From DATKBT01 sp035546295 (GTDB lineage: Bacteria; Acidobacteriota; Thermoanaerobaculia; Multivoradales; Multivoraceae): a stretch of 64,000 nucleotides of DNA. This document shows, one piece after another, positions 18,265 through 26,187 of the stretch. The stretch lies in contig DATKBT010000114.1 in the NCBI GenBank assembly GCA_035546295.1, positions 124,001 to 188,000 of the forward strand, written 5' to 3'. Every line of letters begins with the position of its first letter. Position 1 is the first letter of the stretch. Position numbers and translations under genes: made by a program. Under the pieces are notes generated by a model that did not search any database, was not told the DNA's origin, and worked only from the letters and a program-made list of their open reading frames with translations.

Positions 18265-19473
18265 ATGACCGACGCCTACATCTACGATGCCGTCCGCACT
18301 CCGCGAGGCCGCGGCAAACAGGACGGAGCGCTGCACGAGGTCACCGCCCTGCGCCTCGCCACGCAGGTGCTCGAGGCGGTGCGCGACCGCAACGACCTCG
18401 ACACCTCGAAGGTGGACGACGTGATCCTGGGCTGCGTCAGCCCGGTCGGCGAGCAGGGCACAGACATCGCGCGCATGGCGGTGCTCAACGCCGAGTACGC
18501 CGACTCGGTCGCCGGTGTCCAGATCAACCGCTTCTGCGCGTCGGGTCTCGAGGCGACCAACATGGCGGCCGCCGAGATCATGTCGGGGGCCGCCGATCTG
18601 ACGATCGGCGGCGGTGTCGAGTCGATGAGCCGGGTGCCGATGGGCTCCGACGGCGGCGCCATGGCCGCCGATCCCGAGCTGGCGATCAAGACCTACTTCG
18701 TGCCACAGGGGATCAGCGCCGACCTGATCGCGACCAAGTACGGTTTCAGCCGCGACGACGTCGACTCCTACGCGGTCGAGAGCCAGCGGCGCGCCCACGA
18801 CTCGTGGTCCGACGGGCGCTTCGGCAGGAGCATCGTGCCGGTCAGGGACCGCAACGGCCTCGAGATCCTCGGCCACGACGAGCACATGCGCCCTGGGACA
18901 ACGCTCGAGTCGCTCGCGAGCCTGCGGCCCGCCTTCGCCGACATGGGTCAGCAGTACGGCTTCGACTCGGTCGCGGTGCAGCGATACCCCGAGGTCGAGC
19001 GGATCGAGCACGTCCACCACGCCGGCAACTCGTCGGGGATCGTCGACGGCGCCGCCGCGGTCCTGCTCGGCTCGAGGGCGGCCGGCGAGGCGGCCAGCCT
19101 CCAGCCGCGAGCGCGGATCAAGGCCTACGCCTCGATCGGCTCGGAGCCCTGCATCATGCTCACCGGACCCGGCCTGGTCACCGAGAAGGTGCTGCGGCGC
19201 GCCGGCATGGAGGTCGCGGACATCGACCTCTACGAGCTCAACGAGGCCTTCGCCGCGGTCGTCCTGCGCTACATGCAGCAGCTCGACATCCCCCACGAGA
19301 AGATCAACGTCAATGGCGGCGCGATCGCGATGGGGCATCCGCTGGGAGCGACCGGAGCCATGATCCTGGGCACGGTCCTCGACGAGCTCGAACGCCGAGA
19401 TCTCGGCACCGCACTGGTGACGCTGTGCGTGGGTGCGGGGATGGGCACCGCGACGATCATCGAGCGCGTTTGA
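18265..19473 (+). CDS. Acetyl-CoA C-acyltransferase (thiolase)
   Basis: A 402-residue thiolase catalysing the thiolytic last step of beta-oxidation. The nucleophilic Cys is in QINRFCASGLEA, the catalytic His in MGHPLGATGA, and the second Cys in TLCVGAGMGTA; the glycine-rich NVNGGAIAMGHP is typical. The start is the ATG at 18265 preceded by AAGGAGC; longer readings of the frame overlap the preceding gene out of frame. Length is normal for the family. It sits between the acyl-CoA dehydrogenases and the multifunctional enzyme, completing the pathway with them. Confidence 0.95.
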   Translation: MTDAYIYDAVRTPRGRGKQDGALHEVTALRLATQVLEAVRDRNDLDTSKVDDVILGCVSPVGEQGTDIARMAVLNAEYADSVAGVQINRFCASGLEATNMAAAEIMSGAADLTIGGGVESMSRVPMGSDGGAMAADPELAIKTYFVPQGISADLIATKYGFSRDDVDSYAVESQRRAHDSWSDGRFGRSIVPVRDRNGLEILGHDEHMRPGTTLESLASLRPAFADMGQQYGFDSVAVQRYPEVERIEHVHHAGNSSGIVDGAAAVLLGSRAAGEAASLQPRARIKAYASIGSEPCIMLTGPGLVTEKVLRRAGMEVADIDLYELNEAFAAVVLRYMQQLDIPHEKINVNGGAIAMGHPLGATGAMILGTVLDELERRDLGTALVTLCVGAGMGTATIIERV

Positions 19474-19554
19474 CGGCTCGGCCGTCGATCTGAAGAACAC
19501 CGCGACGTCCGCGCTCCGGGCGTCTCCACTCTCCGGCCTTCCCGAGGTGTCGCC

Positions 19555-21774
19555 ATGGAGAACCTGAGCTACGCAAAGGACGCCGACGGCGTCGCCACGA
19601 TCACCTGGGACATGCCCGGGCGCTCGATGAACGTGTTGAACGAGGCGTCGCTGCGCGAGTTCGCCGAATGCGTCGAGAAGGCGTGCGGCGACGACGAGGT
19701 GAGAGGCATCGTCATCACCTCCGGCAAGCCGGCGTTCATCGCCGGCGCCGACCTGACGATGCTCGGGTCGGCGAGCGTCGGCGGAGGCGGAGGCCGTCCG
19801 GCCAGCCGCGAGGAGCGCGCCAAGGCCCTCTACGAGAGCAACGTGGCCTTCAACATGCTGCTGCGCAAGCTCGAGACCTGCGGCAAGCCGGTCGCGGCGG
19901 CAATCAACGGCACTGCGCTGGGCGGCGGTTTCGAGATCTGCCTCGCCAGCCACTACCGCGTGGTCGCCGACGACCCCAGGATCCAGATCGGGCTGCCCGA
20001 GGCCAAGGTCGGCGTGATGCCGGGGGGCGGCGGCACCCAGCGTCTCCCCCGCCTGATCGGCGCCATGCAGGCGCTGCCGCTCATGCTCCAGGGGCGCACC
20101 CTCGATCCGAAGTCTGCCCAGGGGCAGGGGCTGGTGCACAAGGTGGTGCCCGGCGACGAGCTGCTCGCCGCAGCCCGGCACTGGGTGCTCGAGGAGGGCA
20201 CCGCCACGCAGCCGTGGGACGCCTCCGGCTACAGGATCCCGGGCGGCACCCCTTACTCCAAGCAGGGGCTGCCGGTGTTCATGATGGGCAACGCCATGCT
20301 GCGCAAGGAGAGCTTCGGCAAGTACCCCGCGCAGAAGGCCATCATGCAGGCGGTCTACGAGGGCCTGCAGGTGCCGATCGAGGCCGGGCTGCGCATCGAG
20401 TCGCGGCTGTTCACCAACGTGCTGATGTCGCCGGTGGCACGCGCCATGATGCGTTCGCTCTTCCTGTCGATGCAGGAGCTCGACAAGGGGGCCCGGCGCC
20501 CGCAAGACGTGCCCAGGACCGACGTCGCCAAGCTCGGCGTCCTGGGCGCCGGCATGATGGGGGCCGGGATCGCCTACGTCTCGGCGCGCGCCGGCATCGA
20601 GGTCACGCTCCTCGACACCGAGCTCGAGAACGCCGAGCGAGGCAAGCAGTACTCGGCCGACCTGATGGACAAGCGGATGCTCAAGGGGCGCGCCACCCCG
20701 GCCGAGCGCAACGTCCTGCTCGAACGCATCCATCCCACCATCGACTACGCCGACCTCGCCGGCTGCGACCTGGTGATCGAGGCGGTGTTCGAGGATCGCG
20801 CGATCAAAGCCGACGTGACGAGGAAGGCCGAGGCCGTGATCGGAGAGGACGCGGTGTTCGGCTCGAACACCTCGACCCTGCCGATCTCGGGGCTGGCCGA
20901 AGCCTCGGCGCGCCCGACGAGCTTCATCGGCATCCACTTCTTCTCGCCGGTCGACCGCATGCAGCTGGTCGAGATCATCGTCGGCGAGCAGACCGGCGAA
21001 CGCGCCCTCGCCACGGCCATGGACTACGTGCGCAAGATCAGGAAGACGCCGATCGTGGTCAACGACAGTCGCGGCTTCTACACCAGCCGCTGCTTCGGCA
21101 CCTACGTCGGCGAAGGGCTGGCGATGCTCGCCGAGGGCATCCCGCCGGCCCTGATCGAGAACGTGGGCCGGCAGAGCGGGATGCCGCGCGCGCCGCTCGA
21201 GATGAACGACGACGTGGCCCTCGACCTCGGCTGGAAGGTGCGCCAGCAGACCAGGAAGGACCTCGGTGGCCGGTACGTCGAGACGCCGGCCGACAAGATC
21301 CTCGAGAAGATGGTGGTCGAGCTCGAGCGCTTCGGGCGCAAGAACAAGAAGGGCTTCTACGAGTACCCCGAGGGAGCCCCCAAGCGCCTGTGGTCCGAGC
21401 TCGCAGAGCTGGTCGAGGAGACCACCGGCAACCCGCAGCAGACCGACCCGCCTCCGCCCGCCTTGCTCGAGCGGCGCCTGCTCTACATCCAGGCGCTCGA
21501 GGCGGCCCGCTGCTTCGAAGAGCAGGTGGTCACCGACGTGCGGGACGCCGACGTCGGAGCCATCCTGGGCTGGGGCTTCGCGCCCTGGAGCGGCGGCCCG
21601 CTGTCGCTGATCGACACGGTCGGAGCCAAGACCTTCGTCGCGCAGTGCGACGAGCTCGCGGAGCGATTCGGCGAACGCTTCCGGCCCAACGCCCTGCTCC
21701 GCGAGATGGCCGAGCGTGACGAGACCTTCTACCGGCGCTTCGCTCCGGGCAGAGCGGCAGGGGCGGCGGCGTAG
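19555..21774 (+). CDS. FadB/FadJ-like enoyl-CoA hydratase / 3-hydroxyacyl-CoA dehydrogenase
   Basis: A 739-residue multifunctional beta-oxidation enzyme. Residues 1-~190 form the crotonase domain (GADLTMLGSA; GTALGGGFEICLASHYRV; LPEAKVGVMPGGGGTQRLP with the catalytic Glu). A linker follows to ~320. Then comes the NAD-binding 3-hydroxyacyl-CoA dehydrogenase domain (LGVLGAGMMGAGIAYVSA; SNTSTLPISGL; GIHFFSPVDRMQLVEII with the active His), and finally two C-terminal 3HCDH_C domains. An unusual short Gly-rich insertion (GSASVGGGGGRPAS) lies in the loop after the first substrate-binding motif. It ends the plus-strand operon, 33 bp from the convergent stress-protein gene. Start ATG at 19555 with GAGGTG upstream. 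Confidence 0.95.
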   Translation: MENLSYAKDADGVATITWDMPGRSMNVLNEASLREFAECVEKACGDDEVRGIVITSGKPAFIAGADLTMLGSASVGGGGGRPASREERAKALYESNVAFNMLLRKLETCGKPVAAAINGTALGGGFEICLASHYRVVADDPRIQIGLPEAKVGVMPGGGGTQRLPRLIGAMQALPLMLQGRTLDPKSAQGQGLVHKVVPGDELLAAARHWVLEEGTATQPWDASGYRIPGGTPYSKQGLPVFMMGNAMLRKESFGKYPAQKAIMQAVYEGLQVPIEAGLRIESRLFTNVLMSPVARAMMRSLFLSMQELDKGARRPQDVPRTDVAKLGVLGAGMMGAGIAYVSARAGIEVTLLDTELENAERGKQYSADLMDKRMLKGRATPAERNVLLERIHPTIDYADLAGCDLVIEAVFEDRAIKADVTRKAEAVIGEDAVFGSNTSTLPISGLAEASARPTSFIGIHFFSPVDRMQLVEIIVGEQTGERALATAMDYVRKIRKTPIVVNDSRGFYTSRCFGTYVGEGLAMLAEGIPPALIENVGRQSGMPRAPLEMNDDVALDLGWKVRQQTRKDLGGRYVETPADKILEKMVVELERFGRKNKKGFYEYPEGAPKRLWSELAELVEETTGNPQQTDPPPPALLERRLLYIQALEAARCFEEQVVTDVRDADVGAILGWGFAPWSGGPLSLIDTVGAKTFVAQCDELAERFGERFRPNALLREMAERDETFYRRFAPGRAAGAAA

Positions 21775-21807
21775 CCAAGGAACCGGTCGGCACCCAGCCG
21801 CAATCCG

Positions 21808-22713
21808 TCAATCCTCCTCGGCCTCGCGCACGGTGAGCACCGGACAGGCCACCTGGCTCAGCACGTTCTCGGCCACGCTGCCCAGCAGCCAGCGAGTCGG
21901 CCCGCTCGCGCCGGCGCTGGCCTGGACCAGGAGATCGGGCTCGCTCTGCGCCGCGTGCTCGACGATGGTCAGCACCACCGGACCCTCGACCACGGTGAGC
22001 GTGGAGCGATCGGGGTCGAGCCCGGCCTCGTCACGAAGCTCCGCCAACCGCTCCGAGGCCTCCTCGGTGACCTCGCCGATTGGGATCGGCGGCAGCTCGG
22101 GGTACGCCGCGTAAGCGACCATCGGCGTCGGCGCCACCACGTGCAGGAGCTCGACCGAGGCGCCGGTCCATCTCGCGAACCGCGCTGCGAGAGCAGTCGC
22201 CAGCGCCGAACGCGGGCCCAGATCCACCGGGACCAGGATGGCGCCGCGGTCGTTCCCCGCGGGCGCCTCCGAGCCCCGCACCGTCAGGACCGGGCAGGGC
22301 GCATGCCGCACCACCTCCTGGGCGACGCTGCCGAGAGCGAGCTTGCGCCATCCCCGCCGGCCATGGGTCGCCATCACGATCAGGTCGGCGCCCTGGTCCG
22401 CCGCGTACTGCACGACCTCGGGGGCCGCCGCTACCCCCCGCCGGACCGCCCGCTGCACCTCGAGATCCTCGTCGGTGCCGGCCTCGATCAGACCGTCGAA
22501 GAGCTGCCCCGTGTACTGGCCGAGCGCCTCGACGTACTCGTCGAGCTTGGGAAAGCGAACCGCGGCGTCGGTGACGTGAGCGTGCAGCACGTCCACGTAG
22601 AGCACGTGGAGCTCGGCGCCGAACGTCCGCGCGAGTTGGGCAGCGTAGGGCAGAGCATCCTTCGACTCGCTGGAGAAGTCGGTGGGAAACAGGACTCGCT
22701 CGAAGGGTTCCAC
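21808..22713 (-). CDS. Tandem-domain universal stress protein (UspA x2)
   Basis: A 301-residue protein with two UspA domains. Each ends with an ATP-binding signature: THGRRGWRKLALGSVAQEV in domain 1 and SAGASGPTRWLLGSVAEN in domain 2, followed by CPVLTVR. Domain 1 begins FERVLFPTDFSSESKDALPYA. Start GTG at 22713 with GGGAGA upstream; the frame is open further but without a start having a ribosome-binding site. It is a close paralogue of the gene at 23721-24668 on the same strand, with the cytochrome and a small membrane protein between them. It is the last gene of the minus-strand stress island and has its own 178-bp upstream gap. Confidence 0.92.
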   Translation of the reverse strand: MEPFERVLFPTDFSSESKDALPYAAQLARTFGAELHVLYVDVLHAHVTDAAVRFPKLDEYVEALGQYTGQLFDGLIEAGTDEDLEVQRAVRRGVAAAPEVVQYAADQGADLIVMATHGRRGWRKLALGSVAQEVVRHAPCPVLTVRGSEAPAGNDRGAILVPVDLGPRSALATALAARFARWTGASVELLHVVAPTPMVAYAAYPELPPIPIGEVTEEASERLAELRDEAGLDPDRSTLTVVEGPVVLTIVEHAAQSEPDLLVQASAGASGPTRWLLGSVAENVLSQVACPVLTVREAEED

Positions 22714-22891
22714 GGTGTCTCCCTCTCTGGCTGGCGGGCTGGCTCGAGCCGAGTGGCCCGGTCCTCGACCGATGGGCTCGAAGTCTCGCTCAGTTCCGGG
22801 TCGCGCACAAACCGGCGCGGGAGCGTCGCCGCCGATCTCCTCGCTGGCGACCTGGAGACGAGGACGGAGGGCGGACCCGTTGCGATCGGGC

Positions 22892-23113
22892 TCAGCCGCC
22901 CTCTGGCCGAGTGGGCTCCGCGGCCCCGGCATCGAGTCCCTGCCGCAGCACGCGCCAGAGGTAGAGCAACGATCCGACGAAAGTGAGGGCGGCGCCCAGC
23001 AGGAAGAGCGTGAAGGTCAGCGGGTGCGACCGCGGCAGGCTGACGACCTGGATGATCAGCCCGGCGAGCACGAGCAGGGCTGGAGCGTCGAGGTTTCCGG
23101 TGAAACGCCGCAT
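22892..23113 (-). CDS. Small two-helix membrane protein next to the tetraheme cytochrome
   Basis: A 73-residue protein with two predicted membrane helices (ALLVLAGLIIQVVSLP and TFTLFLLGAALTFVGSLLYL) and a charged C-terminus. Its ATG overlaps the stop of the cytochrome gene (TGATG), so the two are translationally coupled and probably expressed in a fixed ratio. I do not recognise the family. The coupling suggests an accessory or anchoring subunit for the cytochrome, perhaps helping quinol access; that is inference. Confidence 0.7.
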   Translation of the reverse strand: MRRFTGNLDAPALLVLAGLIIQVVSLPRSHPLTFTLFLLGAALTFVGSLLYLWRVLRQGLDAGAAEPTRPEGG

Positions 23114-23718
23114 CACGGCCCCTCCCCCACTGTCGACATCGCCGCGGCGGTCTCCCAATCGATGTCGTGAACCGGGCCGTGACAGTCCAGGCACGAGGTC
23201 TCCTCGGCGAGCAGCTCGGCCTGCATCTCGGCGTGCAGCTCGTTCTCCTCGTAGCTCTTCGCGCCGGCGTGACAGTGCAGACACTCGCGGTTGCGGTAGG
23301 GCTCGTAGAGCTCGATCGGGTACTCCGCGGTCCCGAAGTAGTAGACCAGCATGTGCCGGACACCCGACCACTTCGCCTTCAGGTCGCCGTACATGGCGTA
23401 GGTGGTATGACAGGTGAAGCAGGCATGGTCGCCGTCGATCAGCCGGTTCTGGAAGTGCACCGCCGGCAGCAGCTCCGAGTCCTCGGCGGTCAGGCTCGCA
23501 CCGTAAGGCTCCATCACGTGGCAGGTCAGGCAGAACTCCGTGCTCTTCGACTGCTCGAGGTGGTAGCTGGCGCCCCCGGCGGTGAGCAGCATCGGCAGGA
23601 GGAAGAGTCCCAGGAACGGCATCGCGCGGCCCGCGATGGTCCGCCCCTTCGGACCCACGACCACGATGACCACCACCAGGCCGGCCGCGACCAGCAGCAG
23701 GGCGACGAGCAGGAGCAC
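23113..23718 (-). CDS. NapC/NirT-like membrane-anchored tetraheme cytochrome c
   Basis: A 201-residue protein with four CxxCH haem-attachment motifs (CLTCH, CFTCH, CLHCH, CLDCH) behind hydrophobic N-terminal segments (LLVALLLVAAGLVVVIVVV and MPFLGLFLLPMLL). NapC/NirT-type proteins are quinol dehydrogenases passing electrons from the membrane quinol pool to periplasmic reductases. The second hydrophobic segment and the short linker to the first haem motif fit that family. No partner reductase lies in the window. The GTG at 23718 is only two bases after the stop of the upstream stress protein, and the 3' end is coupled to the small membrane protein, so this gene is embedded in the stress-protein operon. 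Confidence 0.85.
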   Translation of the reverse strand: MLLLVALLLVAAGLVVVIVVVGPKGRTIAGRAMPFLGLFLLPMLLTAGGASYHLEQSKSTEFCLTCHVMEPYGASLTAEDSELLPAVHFQNRLIDGDHACFTCHTTYAMYGDLKAKWSGVRHMLVYYFGTAEYPIELYEPYRNRECLHCHAGAKSYEENELHAEMQAELLAEETSCLDCHGPVHDIDWETAAAMSTVGEGP

Positions 23719-23720
23719 GT

Positions 23721-24668
23721 TCAGGATCTGGAATCCCTTTCGGTCGACCCGGGCTCGGTGCCGGTGCCGACGTCCCCCTCGCGCACGGTCAGGACCGGAC
23801 AGGCGACGTGGCTGACGATGTTCTCGGCGACGCTGCCGAGCAGCCAGCGGGTCGGCCCGCTCAGCCCAGCGCTGGCCTGGATCAGAAGATCGGGCTCCAC
23901 CTCCCGCGCGCGGTCGAGGATGGTGAGGACCACCGGACCCTCGATCACGGTCAGGTCGCAGGACGACGGATCGAGACCGGCCTCGTCCCGCAGCTCCGCC
24001 AGCCGTCTCTCCGATTCCTCGCGCACCTCGACCACCGGCATCGGCGGCAGCTCGGGATAGGCGGAGTAGGCGATCACGGGCGTCGGCGCCACCACGTGGA
24101 GCAGCTCGACCCTCGCCCCGGTCGAGCGGGCGAAGCGGGCCGCCTGCTCGACGGCGAGCCGCGAGCGGGGGCTGAGGTCGACCGGCACCAGGATCGTGCC
24201 GCGGTCGAAACCCTGGGGCGCCTGCGACCCGCGCACCGTGAGCACCGGGCAGCCGGCGTGCCGCACCACCTCCTGCGCCACGCTGCCGAGGGCCAGCTTG
24301 CGCAGCCCCCGCCGGCCGTGAGTCGCCATCACGATCAGGTCGACCCCCTGATCCGTCGCGTACTGGACGATCTCCGGGGCGGCCGAGACCGCTCTGCGCA
24401 CCGCGCGACGCACCTCGAGATCGTCGCCCAGCCCGGTCGCGAGCAGACCGTCGAAGAGCTGCCCGGTGTACTTGCCGAGCGCCTCGACGTACTCGTCGAG
24501 CTTCGGGAAGCGCAGAGCCGCATCACTCACGTGGCCGTGCAACACGTCGACGTAGAGGACGTGGAGCTCGGCGCGGAAGGTCCCGGCGAGCTGCGCCGCA
24601 TAGGGCAGCGCCGCCTTCGACTCGTCCGAGAAGTCGGTCGGAAACAGAATTCTCTCGAAAGGACGCAT
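23721..24668 (-). CDS. Tandem-domain universal stress protein (UspA x2), paralogue
   Basis: A 315-residue protein very similar along its length to the protein encoded at 21808-22713: PFERILFPTDFSDESKAALP, RFPKLDEYVEALGKYTGQLF, and ATP-binding loops THGRRGLRKLALGSVAQEV and SAGLSGPTRWLLGSVAEN. It has an extra hydrophilic C-terminal tail of about 15 residues. The ATG at 24668 is preceded by a strong GGAGGGGGG. It lies two bases upstream of the cytochrome gene and 18 bases downstream of a single-domain stress protein, so an operon is likely. Universal stress proteins bind ATP and act in survival of energy or oxygen limitation. Confidence 0.93.
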   Translation of the reverse strand: MRPFERILFPTDFSDESKAALPYAAQLAGTFRAELHVLYVDVLHGHVSDAALRFPKLDEYVEALGKYTGQLFDGLLATGLGDDLEVRRAVRRAVSAAPEIVQYATDQGVDLIVMATHGRRGLRKLALGSVAQEVVRHAGCPVLTVRGSQAPQGFDRGTILVPVDLSPRSRLAVEQAARFARSTGARVELLHVVAPTPVIAYSAYPELPPMPVVEVREESERRLAELRDEAGLDPSSCDLTVIEGPVVLTILDRAREVEPDLLIQASAGLSGPTRWLLGSVAENIVSHVACPVLTVREGDVGTGTEPGSTERDSRS

Positions 24669-24686
24669 CCCCCCCTCCTCTCTTCC

Positions 24687-25133
24687 CTATCCGGCGGTGG
24701 CCTCGCCGGCGGGAACCACCAGCACCGGGCGAGTCGCGTGGCGAATCACGCGGTCGGCGGTGCTGCCGAGCAGCAGGCGCCCGATCGCACCATGGCCGTG
24801 GGAAGCGATCACCACCAGGTCGGCCTGCCAGCGGTCGGCGCAGTCCTGGATCACTTCCGCCGGGTCGCCTTCCACGATGCAGGTCTCGACCGCGCAACCG
24901 TCGAAGATCTCCGCGCACCACCGGGCCGCCGCCTCCTCGGCGAGACCCCGGTGGGTCGCCTGGACCTGCCGCCGGGTCTTCTCGTCGATCAGCGGATGCA
25001 CCCGATCCTCGACCGCGTGCACCACCACGATCCCGCTGCCGAGCGCGCGGGCGAGACGTGCTGCCTCTCGCGCCGCGGCCTCCGATGCCGGCGAGAAGTC
25101 GGTCGCCACGACGATCCACCGCTGTGTGCTCAT
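24687..25133 (-). CDS. Single-domain universal stress protein
   Basis: A 148-residue UspA-fold protein. The N-terminus MSTQRWIVVATDFSPASEAA supplies the nucleotide-binding Asp. The G-x2-G-x9-G-S/T ATP motif is present as SHGHGAIGRLLLGSTADRV, followed by RPVLVVPAG. It differs from the two tandem-domain paralogues nearby and belongs to another Usp subgroup. The ATG at 25133 begins the family-typical sequence; an in-frame start 20 codons further upstream is not supported. It lies between the receiver gene and the tandem-domain Usp gene in a closely spaced minus-strand cluster. Confidence 0.92.
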   Translation of the reverse strand: MSTQRWIVVATDFSPASEAAAREAARLARALGSGIVVVHAVEDRVHPLIDEKTRRQVQATHRGLAEEAAARWCAEIFDGCAVETCIVEGDPAEVIQDCADRWQADLVVIASHGHGAIGRLLLGSTADRVIRHATRPVLVVPAGEATAG

Positions 25134-25161
25134 GTGCGAATCGCTCCGATCTACCGTTCGA

Positions 25162-25581
25162 TCACGAGTCACGCCGCGCGTCGGCCATCGCACTCTCCAC
25201 CCGCCGGGTCAACGCGGCGCCCAGGAACGGCTTCTCGAAGAAGTCGGCGGCGCCTTCGCGCAGAGCCTGGACGGCCAGGTGGACGTCGGGCGACGAAGCT
25301 AACACGACGACCGCCACCTTCCCACTCGTCCGTCGTTGGACCGCGCGCAGCACGTCGAGTCCCGAGGTGTCGGGAAGATCGGTGTCGACCAGCACGCACC
25401 CAGGGGCCGTCAGGTCGCTCTGCGCGAGGAAGTCCTCGCCGTATCGGAACGTCCCGAGCTCGACCGGCAGGTGCCGCAACAGCCAGGAGACCGACGCCTG
25501 GATCGCTGGATCGGGATCGACCAGCCAGACCCGAAAGGGTCCCAGCGGCGCACGGCTCCGTAAATCGCTCTCGCCATTCAC
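25162..25581 (-). CDS. Stand-alone response-regulator receiver domain
   Basis: A 139-residue protein that is essentially one CheY-like domain without an output module. The acidic pocket is seen in VWLVDPDPA, the phospho-acceptor Asp in VLVDTDLPDTSGLDVL, the switch Ser/Thr in VVVLASSPD and the conserved Lys in DFFEKPFLG. The domain resembles FixJ-type receivers. Single receivers can act as phosphate sinks or adapters. Given the FixL-like kinase gene 3.4 kb upstream on the same strand, competition with FixJ for phosphoryl groups is a reasonable guess. GTG at 25581 was taken as the start because it leaves a short N-terminus; no good ribosome-binding site decides it. Confidence 0.8.
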   Translation of the reverse strand: MNGESDLRSRAPLGPFRVWLVDPDPAIQASVSWLLRHLPVELGTFRYGEDFLAQSDLTAPGCVLVDTDLPDTSGLDVLRAVQRRTSGKVAVVVLASSPDVHLAVQALREGAADFFEKPFLGAALTRRVESAMADARRDS

Positions 25582-25655
25582 GGTCGACGGAGCGGTGGCA
25601 GAAGAGGGCCGAGGCGGCTGCGGTTCGGCCCGTGAGTGCCGGGCCGCGAGCCCGC

Positions 25656-26060
25656 TCACTCCCCCTCCGCCAGCAGCCGAACGAAGTCCGACTCGGTGAG
25701 GATGCCGACCAGTCGGCCACCCGCCACCACCGGCAGGCAGCCGTACTTGTTCTCGAACATCGTCTGCGCGGCGGCGCGGATGTCGTCGCTCGGCTCCACC
25801 GTTGCGACGTCCTCGGTCATCACCGTCTCGATCCGCGTTCCCTGCAGGAAGTCGTTGCGCGCGCTCAGGGGCAGGGTCGCCGTTCCATCGGTGGCGCGCG
25901 CCAGATCGCGCTGGGAAACGACCCCGACCAGGTTGCCGGAGTGGTCGACGATCGGCACGTGCCGGATGTCGTGCTCCCACATCAGCTCCTGGAGCTCTCT
26001 GAGGCTCGCATCGGCGCCCAGGCTGAACACGCGGTCGGTCATGAGATCTGCAACGGTCAT
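25656..26060 (-). CDS. CBS-domain pair protein
   Basis: A 134-residue protein made of two CBS domains: MTVADLMTDRVFSLGAD, DIRHVPIVDHSGNLVGVVSQRDL, then IETVMTEDVATVEPSD and GCLPVVAGGRLVGILTESDF. Such stand-alone Bateman modules bind adenine nucleotides and act as energy sensors. It has the same architecture as hypoxic response protein 1 (Rv2626c) of the mycobacterial DosR regulon, although sequence identity was not tested. Start ATG at 26060. A GTACGTAG sequence like a FixJ site lies about 90 bp upstream. Confidence 0.93.
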   Translation of the reverse strand: MTVADLMTDRVFSLGADASLRELQELMWEHDIRHVPIVDHSGNLVGVVSQRDLARATDGTATLPLSARNDFLQGTRIETVMTEDVATVEPSDDIRAAAQTMFENKYGCLPVVAGGRLVGILTESDFVRLLAEGE

Positions 26061-26149
26061 TGCGGGTCGGCTCGTCGGGTCGTGATCTCTCCTTCGGCAT
26101 CATGCAGCAAGGTCCGTGACCGTCGCCATCCGGACATGGATCGGGGCCC

Positions 26150-26157
26150 GTACGTAG
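26150..26157 (+). promoter_or_regulatory. FixJ-like binding sequence upstream of the CBS gene
   Basis: GTACGTAG matches the minimal FixJ site described in rhizobia (GTAMGTAG) exactly. It is followed at 26165 by a further GTAG half (ATCCCGTAG). It lies in the 127-bp gap between the GCS2-CBS gene and the CBS gene, about 90 bp upstream of the latter's start, a usual distance for a FixJ activator. A FixJ homologue is encoded 2.2 kb upstream. An eight-base match can occur by chance. Confidence 0.35.
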
Positions 26158-26187
26158 ATCCCGTAGTCGCCGCCGATCGCGACCGCC

